From contig CAITUF010000125.1 in assembly GCA_903895475.1 (NCBI GenBank), positions 1 to 12,849 of the forward strand: 12,849 nt of DNA. Reading direction: 5' to 3'. Position 1 is the stretch's first letter, and each line of letters begins with the position of its first letter. A program made the position numbers and the translations under genes. This document shows, piece after piece, positions 5,443 through 12,128 of the stretch. Source of the stretch: an uncultured Opitutia bacterium (GTDB lineage: Bacteria > Verrucomicrobiota > Verrucomicrobiia > Opitutales > UBA953). The notes under the pieces are model-generated. The model did not search any database and was not told the origin of the DNA. It was given only the letters and a program-made list of their open reading frames with translations.

Positions 5443-6627
5443 ATGGCCTCGGCTCCTCTTTCCGTCAGCGAACTTTCCGATGTCCTCAAGGGGCACGTGA
5501 ACGGTCTCGGCACGATTGAGGTTCAAGGCGAGATCTCGGGCTACAAGACCTACCCTTCCGGCCACCATTACTTCTCCCTCAAAGACGCCGAGGCCAAGGT
5601 CGACTGCGTGCTCTACAGTTTCCAGGCCCGCTGGATAAAGGTACCGCTCCGCGATGGCCTGAGCATAGTGATGAAGGCTAAGGTCGATTTCTACGGGAAG
5701 AGCGGGAAGCTTTCTCTCATTGTTGACTCGCTCAAGCCCGCGGGTGAAGGCGACCTGTTCAAAAAGTTCACTGAGCTCCTCGCGAAGCTAAAAGCCGAAG
5801 GGCTCTTTGAGGATGCGCTCAAGCGTCCGTTGCCCGAATTCCCGAAGACCGTGGCGTTCGTGACGTCCGAGATTGGCTCAGTCTGGCATGACTTCACCGA
5901 AATCTTGAAGACCCGCGGGTGGCGTGGAACGGTCTGGCTCGTACCCGCCCGTGTCCAAGGCGACACCTGTCCCGGCTCAGTGATCAACGGACTCAAGCAG
6001 GCCAACGCCATCCCCGGCATCGACCTCATCGTCGTCGGACGAGGGGGCGGCTCGATGGAAGACCTTTGGGGCTTCAACGACGAAGCCCTCGTCCGGGCCG
6101 TCCGGGCCAGCGCGACTCCGGTGATCTCCGCGGTCGGTCACCAAACCGACTTCACGCTGTGCGACTATGCCTCGGACCGTCGGGCCGAAACCCCGACCGC
6201 TGCCGCCGAACTCATCGCTTCGGGTCAGACCAAACTGCGGGAGCGACTTCGTCTCTTGGAATCAGAACTCCAGCGCCATTCGCCCAAGGCCAAACTCCAG
6301 TCGTGGTATCGCGACCTCGACCTACTCTACGCCAAGCTCGAAAGCACCGCCGAGGAATACCTTGCCGACCGCCGGCACCGGCTATCCGAACTCGGTAGCG
6401 ACCTGCATCGACTTTCGCCCAAGGCCCGGCTCGGTGTCTCCCGCGAAAAGCTAAATCAACTCGGCAAACGACTGCAGTCCGCTGGCTTCGAATCCGTCCT
6501 CGCCCGCGGTTACAGTATCGTCCGCGCTGCCGACGGCACCGTGATCAGCGCCAGCAAGGGCGTGACCACGGGACGTAAGCTCCGGCTGAAGTTCGCCGAC
6601 GGCGAAGCCGACGCGACGGGCGGTTAG
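5443..6627 (+). CDS. xseA: Exodeoxyribonuclease VII large subunit
   Basis: XseA is the catalytic subunit of exonuclease VII, which with several XseB subunits degrades single-stranded DNA from both ends in repair and recombination. The OB-fold domain spans about 1-100 and contains GEISGYKTYPSGHHYFSLKD (29-48). The catalytic domain follows, with AEGLFEDALKRPLPEFP (118-134), GRGGGSMEDLWGFNDE (199-214), GHQTD (232-236) and ASDRRAETPTAAAEL (243-257). The C-terminal coiled-coil region has only two HSPKAKL-like repeats, so the protein is 394 residues against about 400-460 in well-known relatives. The final ARGYSIV segment is the conserved C-terminal strand region. The ATG at 5443 puts the OB fold at the expected position. 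xseB is not adjacent. The gene ends head-on against proS, with the stop codons overlapping. Confidence 0.96.
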   Translation: MASAPLSVSELSDVLKGHVNGLGTIEVQGEISGYKTYPSGHHYFSLKDAEAKVDCVLYSFQARWIKVPLRDGLSIVMKAKVDFYGKSGKLSLIVDSLKPAGEGDLFKKFTELLAKLKAEGLFEDALKRPLPEFPKTVAFVTSEIGSVWHDFTEILKTRGWRGTVWLVPARVQGDTCPGSVINGLKQANAIPGIDLIVVGRGGGSMEDLWGFNDEALVRAVRASATPVISAVGHQTDFTLCDYASDRRAETPTAAAELIASGQTKLRERLRLLESELQRHSPKAKLQSWYRDLDLLYAKLESTAEEYLADRRHRLSELGSDLHRLSPKARLGVSREKLNQLGKRLQSAGFESVLARGYSIVRAADGTVISASKGVTTGRKLRLKFADGEADATGG

Positions 6628-8153
6628 TACGCCTTCGCCATCACCACGCGGCGGGCGCTGGGCTCGCCAGTGACGATGCACTTACCAGGCTCGTCCTTCG
6701 CATCGAGCGGGATGCAGCGGATGGTGACCTTGAGCTCTTCCTTGAGGCGCTTCTCGACTTCCTTCGTGCCATTCCAGTGGCAAAGGGCAAAGCCACCATG
6801 GATTTCTGGGTGCTCGGGATTCTTGGCGGTGAAGTAAGCTTTGAGGTCTTCCCAGGTATCAATCTCGCGGGTGTTGGCGGCCCGGAAGGCCTTCGCCCGG
6901 GCGAGGAGGTTGTCCTGAATGGCCTGCAGGCGATCAATGACGGTCGCGACGAAATCCGCGCGGGGGACGCCAGCCTTCTCACCAGTGTCGCGACGGGCGA
7001 CGAAGACGGCGTTACTCGCGAGGTCGCGCGGGCCGACTTCGACACGGAGGGGTACACCCTTCTTGACCCAGCCCCAAGCCTTGTCACCGCCGCGGATGTC
7101 GCGGTTATCGACGGTGACCACGAGCTTGCGGTCGTGGAAGCGCTGGGCGGTGAGTTCCTTCTGGAGCGACTGGCAATACTCGAGGATCTGCGCCTTGGTG
7201 GCGTCGTCCTTGTAAATAGGCATGATGACCACGTGCTGCGGCGCGAGGCGCGGCGGAGCCACAAAGCCGTCGTCATCCGCATGCGTCATAATCATGCCGC
7301 CGATGAGGCGGGTCGAGACGCCCCACGACGTGGTGTGGGCATACTGCTGCGTGGCGTTCTCGTCCTGGAAACGGATATTGCACGACTTAGCAAAGTTCTG
7401 GCCGAGGTAGTGCGAGGTGCCGGCCTGGAGGGCCTTGCGGTCCTGCATCATCGATTCGATGCAAAGGGTATCGACGGCGCCTGGAAAGCGTTCGCCTTCG
7501 GTCTTGCGGCCTTTGATGACGGGCATCGCCATGTAGTTTTCCGCGAAGTCGGCATAGACCTCGAGCATCTTGTTCGTCTCTTCCACGGCTTCGGCTTCCG
7601 TCGCATGGACGGTGTGGCCTTCCTGCCAAAGGAATTCGGCGGTGCGAAGGAAGAGGCGCGTGCGCATTTCCCAGCGGACGACGTTAGCCCACTGGTTGAT
7701 GAGAATCGGGAGGTCACGATACGACTGCACCCACTTAGAGTAAGTTTCGCCAATGATGGTCTCAGAGGTCGGTCGGACAATGAGCGGCTCCTCGAGCTCG
7801 CCCGCAGGGACGAGTTTGCCGTCGGGGCCGGCTTCGAGGCGTGAGTGGGTGACGACGGCACATTCCTTGGCGAAGCCATCGACGTGCGCGGCTTCCTTCT
7901 GGATGTAGCTAACCGGAATAAAGAGCGGGAAGTAGGCGTTCACGTGGCCGGTCTCCTTGAACATCGCGTCGAGGTCGCGCTGGATGTTCTCCCAGAGTGC
8001 GTAGCCCCAAGGCTTGATGACCATGCAGCCGCGGACGGCGCTATTCTCGGCCAGGTCGGCGTGCTTGATGACCTGGAGGTACCACTCCGGGTAGTCTTCG
8101 GCGCGGGTCGGCGTGATGGCGGTCTTGGGCTTGGCGGCAGGCTGCTGGGACAT
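6624..8153 (-). CDS. proS: Prolyl-tRNA synthetase (archaeal/eukaryotic-like type)
   Basis: The enzyme charges tRNA-Pro with proline in the cytoplasm. From the chosen ATG it has 509 residues. Class II motifs are visible: motif 1 around VIKPWGYALWENI (45-57), the RPTSE loop (127-131), motif 2 RWEMRTRLFLRTAEF (160-174) and motif 3 STRLIGGMIMTHADDDG (280-296). The order, the absence of the large bacterial editing insertion between motifs 2 and 3, and a C-terminal end of ARRVVMAKAY identify the shorter archaeal/eukaryotic-like ProRS, which is also common in some bacteria. The frame continues upstream through 40 codons, but these read through the palindromic repeat at 8211-8262, so ATG 8153 is preferred. 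No Shine-Dalgarno sequence is visible. The gene follows prmC after 145 bp and converges with xseA. Confidence 0.95.
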   Translation of the reverse strand: MSQQPAAKPKTAITPTRAEDYPEWYLQVIKHADLAENSAVRGCMVIKPWGYALWENIQRDLDAMFKETGHVNAYFPLFIPVSYIQKEAAHVDGFAKECAVVTHSRLEAGPDGKLVPAGELEEPLIVRPTSETIIGETYSKWVQSYRDLPILINQWANVVRWEMRTRLFLRTAEFLWQEGHTVHATEAEAVEETNKMLEVYADFAENYMAMPVIKGRKTEGERFPGAVDTLCIESMMQDRKALQAGTSHYLGQNFAKSCNIRFQDENATQQYAHTTSWGVSTRLIGGMIMTHADDDGFVAPPRLAPQHVVIMPIYKDDATKAQILEYCQSLQKELTAQRFHDRKLVVTVDNRDIRGGDKAWGWVKKGVPLRVEVGPRDLASNAVFVARRDTGEKAGVPRADFVATVIDRLQAIQDNLLARAKAFRAANTREIDTWEDLKAYFTAKNPEHPEIHGGFALCHWNGTKEVEKRLKEELKVTIRCIPLDAKDEPGKCIVTGEPSARRVVMAKAY

Positions 8154-8210
8154 GGGTTGAGTAAAGAGGGAAGGAACGCCGAAGGGCAAGACGGGTTCTT
8201 GTTTCGAGTT

Positions 8211-8262
8211 AGGGTCAGCACTGCGTGCTGACCTAGCTAGGTCGGCACGCAGTGCCGACCCT
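8211..8262. repeat. Paired REP-like palindrome (BIME-like inverted repeat)
   Basis: Two 23-base arms (8211-8233 and 8240-8262) are inverted copies matching at 21 of 23 positions, separated by TAGCTA. Each arm is itself a hyphenated palindrome: GTCAGCAC-TGC-GTGCTGAC and GTCGGCAC-GCA-GTGCCGAC. The middle, ACCTAGCTAGGT, is a perfect palindrome. RNA from either strand could form one long hairpin or two short ones. It lies between the prmC stop and the proS start, so it may end or attenuate transcription, although no T run follows. GACCTAGCTA recurs at 8292-8301, over the prmC stop codon. Confidence 0.85.
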
Positions 8263-8298
8263 ACCCAAGACAAATGCGGGTGGATTACCCCGACCTAG

Positions 8299-9144
8299 CT
8301 ATCCTCGCTTAGCCCGCCAGAACCGCGGACGGCCGCTCATGTCCGGCAAGCCTTCGGCTTCAACATAACCATGCTGAGCCGACAGCGCGGCCAAGGCCGC
8401 ATGCTGGTCGATGCCGGTTTCACACAGGACCCAGCCACCGACCCGCAAGTGGGCATGGGCGCCTTCCAAAATCTTGCGTAAGTCCGCCAAGCCATCCTCG
8501 GACGCTACGAGTGCAGAGACCGGATCGAACTGACGGACCTCGGGCTCAGCGACGGCGACTTCGGCGTCCGTCAGATAAGGCGGGTTAGAAATGATGAGGT
8601 CATACGCATCGGTGACGGCGCTGAACCAATCCGACTCCGCGAACGCCACGCGGGCGGAGAGGCCGCAGCGCTCCGCATTTTCACGAGCCAACGCCAAAGC
8701 ATCGGACGAACGGTCCACGGCTTCGACGACCCACGCGGGGCGTTCCGAGGCCAAGGCCAACGCAATCGCACCCGAGCCCGTCCCGAGGTCGAGCACGCGC
8801 ACGGCTTGCTCCGCCGGAAACAAGGCCAACGCGAGGTCAACGAGCTCCTCGGTTTCTGGCCGCGGGATGAGTGCACGCTTATCGGACTTCAGCACGAGGT
8901 CACGAAACTCGACCTGACCAACAATATGCTGAAGGGGTTCGCGGTTGCCGCGGCGCACGGTGAGCGCACGGAGCTTCTCCACTTCCGGGCCTGTGAGTAG
9001 CCGTTCGAATTGTAGGTAAAGGTCCAGGCGCTTCAGTCCGAGGCCGGCGGCGAATAAATGCTCCGCCTCGGTGCGCGGGGACTCCAAGCCTTTGCGGGAA
9101 AGGAACTCCGCGGCCTTCTTCAGCGTCTCGAGTAGGTTCTGCAC
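8299..9144 (-). CDS. prmC: Release factor glutamine methyltransferase PrmC
   Basis: PrmC methylates the glutamine of the GGQ motif in release factors RF1 and RF2, using S-adenosylmethionine, and so raises termination efficiency. At 281 residues it has family length. An N-terminal helical domain (1-85) recognises the release factor. The catalytic domain carries RPETE (95-99), the SAM loop DLGTGSG (119-125), the acidic VEAVD (140-144) and the NPPY motif (187-190), which binds the target glutamine. The start is GTG, only 4 bp after the Sua5 stop, so the two genes are almost certainly co-transcribed. This pairing is a familiar bacterial arrangement, although prfA, often next to it, is absent. No Shine-Dalgarno sequence precedes the GTG. 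The TAG stop lies within a 10-bp repeat of the nearby palindromic element. Confidence 0.96.
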   Translation of the reverse strand: MQNLLETLKKAAEFLSRKGLESPRTEAEHLFAAGLGLKRLDLYLQFERLLTGPEVEKLRALTVRRGNREPLQHIVGQVEFRDLVLKSDKRALIPRPETEELVDLALALFPAEQAVRVLDLGTGSGAIALALASERPAWVVEAVDRSSDALALARENAERCGLSARVAFAESDWFSAVTDAYDLIISNPPYLTDAEVAVAEPEVRQFDPVSALVASEDGLADLRKILEGAHAHLRVGGWVLCETGIDQHAALAALSAQHGYVEAEGLPDMSGRPRFWRAKRG

Positions 9145-9148
9145 AGGC

Positions 9149-10132
9149 TTAGCGGGCGGCGGCGCGGGTCAGGCGATCGTTATAGGCCACGCCGATACCG
9201 ACGGCCTCGGCGAGTTCGGCTTGGATGACATCAAAACCACGCGCGTCGAGTTGACGGAGAAGATCAAATAGATGGCGGGCGCCTTCTTCGGCCGAGCCAC
9301 TTTCTGAAAGGTAAAAATCTTCTGGTCCCAGCGGTAGGTCGGAGCGACGGGCTAAGAGCAAGCGCGCGACCTTGCCGGTCGCCGCCGCAGGCGTCGTCCC
9401 ACGGGCAAATAACTCGACGCGGGTCGCGGGGCTGTAATGACGTTCCAACATACCTGGGGCATCTTGAGCGACCTGCTGACTGGCCGCGCGCGTGACGACT
9501 TCGATGGGGCCCAGCTTGGCCTGCAAGGCTTCCAGCGTGACGGGGCCTGGACGCAACAAACGGGCCCGGCCGGGCACAGAAAGGTCGAGGATGGTCGATT
9601 CAACGCCGTGGGTGCAGGCGCCGCCATCGACAATCCACGGACAACGCTCACCGAGTGAATCGCTGACGTGCATAGCCTTAGTAGGACTCACATAGCCAAA
9701 AGGATTCGCGCTCGGGGCGGCGAGCGGACGGCCGCTCAGGCGAAGCACTTCGCGGAAAATCGAGTGAGCGGGGATGCGCACCGCCACGGTCGGCTTGCTC
9801 GCGGTCACGAGGTCAGGCACGCAAGCCTTGCGGCGCAAAACCACCGTCAATGGCCCGGGCCAGAAGCTAGTGAGCAACGCCAAGCGCTCATCGGGCTCGG
9901 CCACTTCCGCCAACGCGGCTTGGTCGAGCACATGGACGATCAGCGGATCGAGTAAGGGGCGGCCCTTGATGGTGAAGACCTGTGCCAAGGCGGACGGGTT
10001 GAGTGCATCGGCGGCGAGGCCGTAGACCGTCTCCGTCGGCAGAGCCACGCAGTGTCCGGCCCGCAATAACTCCGCCGCACGCGACAGGTCCGTCGGCGAC
10101 GAGGTGAGGAATTGGGCGGCGGGCGAAGGCAA
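9149..10132 (-). CDS. sua5: L-threonylcarbamoyladenylate synthase, Sua5 type
   Basis: The enzyme makes threonylcarbamoyl-AMP from threonine, bicarbonate and ATP, the first step of the t6A37 modification of ANN-decoding tRNAs. The YrdC-like domain (about 1-205) shows PTETVYGL (32-39), KGRPLLDPLIVH (56-67), PGPLTVVL (92-99), PSANPFGYVSPT (140-151), VESTI (177-181) and LRPGPV (193-198). The segment DAPGMLERHYSP (224-235) is the linker typical of the long Sua5 form, and the remaining 90 residues form the Sua5 C-terminal domain. At 327 residues it is Sua5-like rather than the short TsaC. The likely start is TTG at 10132. No ATG or GTG gives the expected short N-terminus, so the exact start is the least certain point. 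prmC follows after 4 bp. Confidence 0.94.
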   Translation of the reverse strand: MPSPAAQFLTSSPTDLSRAAELLRAGHCVALPTETVYGLAADALNPSALAQVFTIKGRPLLDPLIVHVLDQAALAEVAEPDERLALLTSFWPGPLTVVLRRKACVPDLVTASKPTVAVRIPAHSIFREVLRLSGRPLAAPSANPFGYVSPTKAMHVSDSLGERCPWIVDGGACTHGVESTILDLSVPGRARLLRPGPVTLEALQAKLGPIEVVTRAASQQVAQDAPGMLERHYSPATRVELFARGTTPAAATGKVARLLLARRSDLPLGPEDFYLSESGSAEEGARHLFDLLRQLDARGFDVIQAELAEAVGIGVAYNDRLTRAAAR

Positions 10133-10182
10133 GAGAACTCGGACTGTGCGGAAAGCCAGCAGGTCGGCAACCCCCGGACAAC

Positions 10183-10207
10183 AAAAAGGCCGCCTAGGAA
10201 GGCGGCC
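10183..10207 (-). terminator. Intrinsic terminator of rpsR
   Basis: On the - strand GGCCGCCT-TCCT-AGGCGGCC forms an 8-bp GC-rich stem (10207 to 10188) and is followed at once by TTTTT. It begins 25 bp after the rpsR stop codon. This is the clearest intrinsic terminator in the window and separates rpsR from the Sua5-prmC unit. Confidence 0.9.
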
Positions 10208-10231
10208 CGGAAAAGTATCGGGTGAACCCGA

Positions 10232-10426
10232 TTACTTCATCGTGATCATATTCCGGGCGCGCTTAACGGCCTTCGAAATATGACGCTGCTGGCGGGCGGT
10301 GAGGCCGGTCAACTTGCGGGGCAGGATCTTGCCCGTCTCGGTGACGTAGCGCGTGAGGGCCTCGGGTTCGGTGAAATCGAAATCGAGGGGGTTACGGGAA
10401 CGCTTGAGCTTACCTTCGGTAGTCAT
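10232..10426 (-). CDS. rpsR: 30S ribosomal protein S18
   Basis: S18 binds with S6 to the central domain of 16S rRNA on the platform of the small subunit. The 64-residue product contains the family core TRYVTETGKILPRKLTGL followed by TARQQRHISKAVKRARN, rich in basic RNA-binding residues, at about 25-59. It is slightly shorter than the 70-80 residues of many S18 proteins because the N-terminus is short. The ATG at 10426 is preceded on the coding strand by CCCTCCC, the opposite of a Shine-Dalgarno sequence. The usual partners rpsF, ssb and rplI are not adjacent. The gene stands alone between tlyA and a strong terminator. Confidence 0.97.
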   Translation of the reverse strand: MTTEGKLKRSRNPLDFDFTEPEALTRYVTETGKILPRKLTGLTARQQRHISKAVKRARNMITMK

Positions 10427-10539
10427 GGGAGGGTTTTTGGTAAGGGATGCGGGGCTTTGGGCAAGAAGGAAAAGGTGTTTTGAGGAGGGAAGGGTAAAAA
10501 CTGCCCTAAATCATGTAAAAAGCCCTTTTTAGCCCAGAC
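10427..10539 (-). promoter_or_regulatory. rpsR leader and promoter region, pyrimidine-rich
   Basis: This 113-bp spacer between the tlyA stop and rpsR should hold the rpsR promoter. The coding strand is strongly pyrimidine-rich over about 10428-10500 (runs such as CCCTTCCCTCCTC and CCTTTTCCTTCTT), with few G residues and no Shine-Dalgarno sequence. AAAAAGGGCTTTTT occurs near the tlyA end (10515-10528) and could form a weak 6-bp stem. A TTTACA-like -35 is present, but no good -10 sits at the right distance, so I do not mark a promoter position. Confidence 0.35.
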
Positions 10540-11298
10540 CTAGGCCTGACGGGTCAGGCAGATAAGGAACTCCTTGTTCCCCTCCCCTCCCTCGATGGGC
10601 GAAGGAATGACCCCGAGGACTTCGGCGCCCGGCAGCTCTCGGCTAGCGGCGGTCAACGTTTCGACCACGCGGGCATGGATGAGTGGATCCTTAATGATGC
10701 CGCGTCCCTTGTCGGCCTCGGCCCGGGTCGCCTCGAACTGCGGCTTGATGAGGGCCACGAGATGGCCACCCGGTGCCACGCGCGCCCAGGCGACTGGTAA
10801 GACCAAGCCGAGCGAGATAAAGGAGAGGTCCATGACCACGATGCCATAGTGCGCGTGCGGCAATTTCGCGGTCGGTAGGTCGCGGGCGTTGAACTTCTCG
10901 AAATTCGTCACACGCGGATCGGTGCGCAATTTTTGGTGCAGCTGCGCGGTACCGACGTCCACGCAGGTCATGCTCACGACGCCACGTTGCAGGAGGCAAT
11001 CGGTAAACCCGCCGGTGGAAGCGCCGACATCGAGGCCGTGGAGGCCAGTGACCTCGACTTGAAAGTGCGTCAACGCTGCATCGACCTTCTCTCCTCCGCG
11101 CGAAACGAAACGCGGCGGTTGATCGACGGTCAGCAGCGCGTCCTCCGGAAAGGACTGTGAGGCCTTTTGGACAACACTGTCTGGGCCGGAGCGTACCTTA
11201 CCCGCCAAGATGAGGGCTTGCGCCATGGAACGTGAAGGCGCGAGGTTAAGCTTCAGTAGAAGCTCATCGGCGCGGATTCGACCAGGCTTGGCGGCCAT
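10540..11298 (-). CDS. tlyA: TlyA family rRNA 2'-O-methyltransferase
   Basis: TlyA enzymes methylate ribose 2'-O positions of 23S rRNA, and in some species also 16S rRNA. They affect subunit joining and capreomycin sensitivity. The older name hemolysin A is misleading. The 252-residue protein has an N-terminal S4 RNA-binding domain (about 7-63) and an FtsJ-like Rossmann methyltransferase domain. Visible are FVSRGGEKV (64-72), the SAM motif DVGASTGGFTD (90-100), VDVGTAQL (113-120), MDLSFIS (156-162), LIKPQFE (183-189) and SPIEGGEGNKEF (233-244). The expected catalytic tetrad is Lys71, Asp157, Lys185 and Glu243. The start ATG lies 4 bp after the thiG stop, which implies co-transcription with the thiamine genes. 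The last codons form a perfect palindrome (10544-10559, 7-bp arms), possibly part of a weak terminator. Confidence 0.95.
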   Translation of the reverse strand: MAAKPGRIRADELLLKLNLAPSRSMAQALILAGKVRSGPDSVVQKASQSFPEDALLTVDQPPRFVSRGGEKVDAALTHFQVEVTGLHGLDVGASTGGFTDCLLQRGVVSMTCVDVGTAQLHQKLRTDPRVTNFEKFNARDLPTAKLPHAHYGIVVMDLSFISLGLVLPVAWARVAPGGHLVALIKPQFEATRAEADKGRGIIKDPLIHARVVETLTAASRELPGAEVLGVIPSPIEGGEGNKEFLICLTRQA

Positions 11299-11302
11299 GG
11301 AA

Positions 11303-12073
11303 TCAGTCGAGGAAGCCCGTTAACGGGGACGTCGGCTGGGCCGCAATGGAGCCAACACCGAGGCCAGACTCGCGGGCGAGGCGCCCGGCTTGCACAGCTA
11401 AGGCGAAGGCCTGGGCCATCGCGACGGGGTCACCAGCGGAAGCGATGCCAGTGTTCACCAAGACCGCATCGGCGCCGAGCTCCATCGCTTCAGCGGCATG
11501 CGAGGGGGCGCCGAGGCCAGCATCAATGATCACGGGAACACGGGCCTGCTCGATGATGATGCGTAAGAAATCACGGGACAGCAGGCCACGATTCGTGCCG
11601 ATGGGTGCACCGAGTGGCATGACCGCCGCGGCGCCGACCTCTTCGAGTCGCTTAGCGAGCACTGGGTCGGCGTGGATGTAGGGCAGGACGATGAATCCCT
11701 TCTTCACCAACTCACGACAGGCCTCTAATGTCTCGACCGGATCGGGCATTAAATACTTGGGGTCGGGGTGGATCTCCAACTTCAGCCAGGAAGTACCGAG
11801 CGCCTCGCGGGCCAGTTCAGCGGCGAAGATCGCCTCCTTAGCCGTGCGCACCCCAGAGGTGTTCGGCAGAATGAGATGCTTCTTGGAATCGAGAGCGGAA
11901 AGAATGCCGTCGTCCTGGGCACCGAAACGGACGCGTTTCACAGCTACCGTGACCACTTCGGCCCCGGAGGCATCGAGGACGGCACGCAAGGCGGCGGCGG
12001 ACGCATACTTACCCGTGCCCGTGAAGAGGCGGGAAGTGAACGTGCGATCGGCGATGCGGAGGAGGGATGACAT
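11303..12073 (-). CDS. thiG: Thiazole synthase ThiG
   Basis: ThiG condenses 1-deoxyxylulose 5-phosphate, dehydroglycine and the ThiS thiocarboxylate into the thiazole phosphate of thiamine, in the cytoplasm. The 256-residue TIM barrel has normal length. Visible are SRLFTGTGKY (14-23), TVAVKRV (42-48), LPNTSGVRTA (69-78), WLKLEI (96-101, with Lys98 the expected Schiff-base lysine), MPDPVET (109-115), GFIVLPY (126-132), AAAVMPLGAPIGTNRGL (148-164), VIIDAGLGAPSHAAEAMELG (181-200) and VLVNTGIASAGDP. The NTAGC motif is NTSGV here, so the usual cysteine is missing. The gene lies between thiE (55 bp upstream) and tlyA (4 bp downstream). ThiS, ThiF and a glycine or tyrosine oxidising enzyme are not in the window. 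Confidence 0.97.
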   Translation of the reverse strand: MSSLLRIADRTFTSRLFTGTGKYASAAALRAVLDASGAEVVTVAVKRVRFGAQDDGILSALDSKKHLILPNTSGVRTAKEAIFAAELAREALGTSWLKLEIHPDPKYLMPDPVETLEACRELVKKGFIVLPYIHADPVLAKRLEEVGAAAVMPLGAPIGTNRGLLSRDFLRIIIEQARVPVIIDAGLGAPSHAAEAMELGADAVLVNTGIASAGDPVAMAQAFALAVQAGRLARESGLGVGSIAAQPTSPLTGFLD

Positions 12074-12082
12074 CCGACTTCT

Positions 12083-12109
12083 GACAATCCTAGCCGTGGC
12101 CGAATTGTC
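12083..12109 (-). other. Inverted repeat in the thiE-thiG spacer
   Basis: On the - strand GACAAT and ATTGTC flank an inner GCC-AC-GGC, giving a possible two-part hairpin in the 55-bp spacer just upstream of thiG. It has no T run. It does not show the conserved CUGAGA element of the thiamine pyrophosphate riboswitch, so it may be an RNA processing or translation-tuning element. Confidence 0.35.
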
Positions 12110-12128
12110 CAGCCCTTGCGCGTAAAAC

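Noticed and set aside
4366..5568. A longer version of the dehydrogenase extending to 5568 on the - strand
   Set aside because: The extra 114 codons translate the 12-bp repeats into Arg/Pro/Ser strings and overlap the start of xseA. The Rossmann motif places the start at 5226.
6777..7844. A 355-codon + strand open frame inside proS
   Set aside because: It is the mirror of the prolyl-tRNA synthetase codons. All class II motifs lie on the - strand and this frame has none.
10544..10559. Intrinsic terminator at the end of tlyA
   Set aside because: The palindrome is perfect but lies within the coding end, has only a 2-base loop, and no T run follows directly.
12074..12128. TPP riboswitch controlling the thiamine genes
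   Set aside because: The spacer is too short and lacks the conserved thi-box elements. A riboswitch would be expected before the operon, outside the window.
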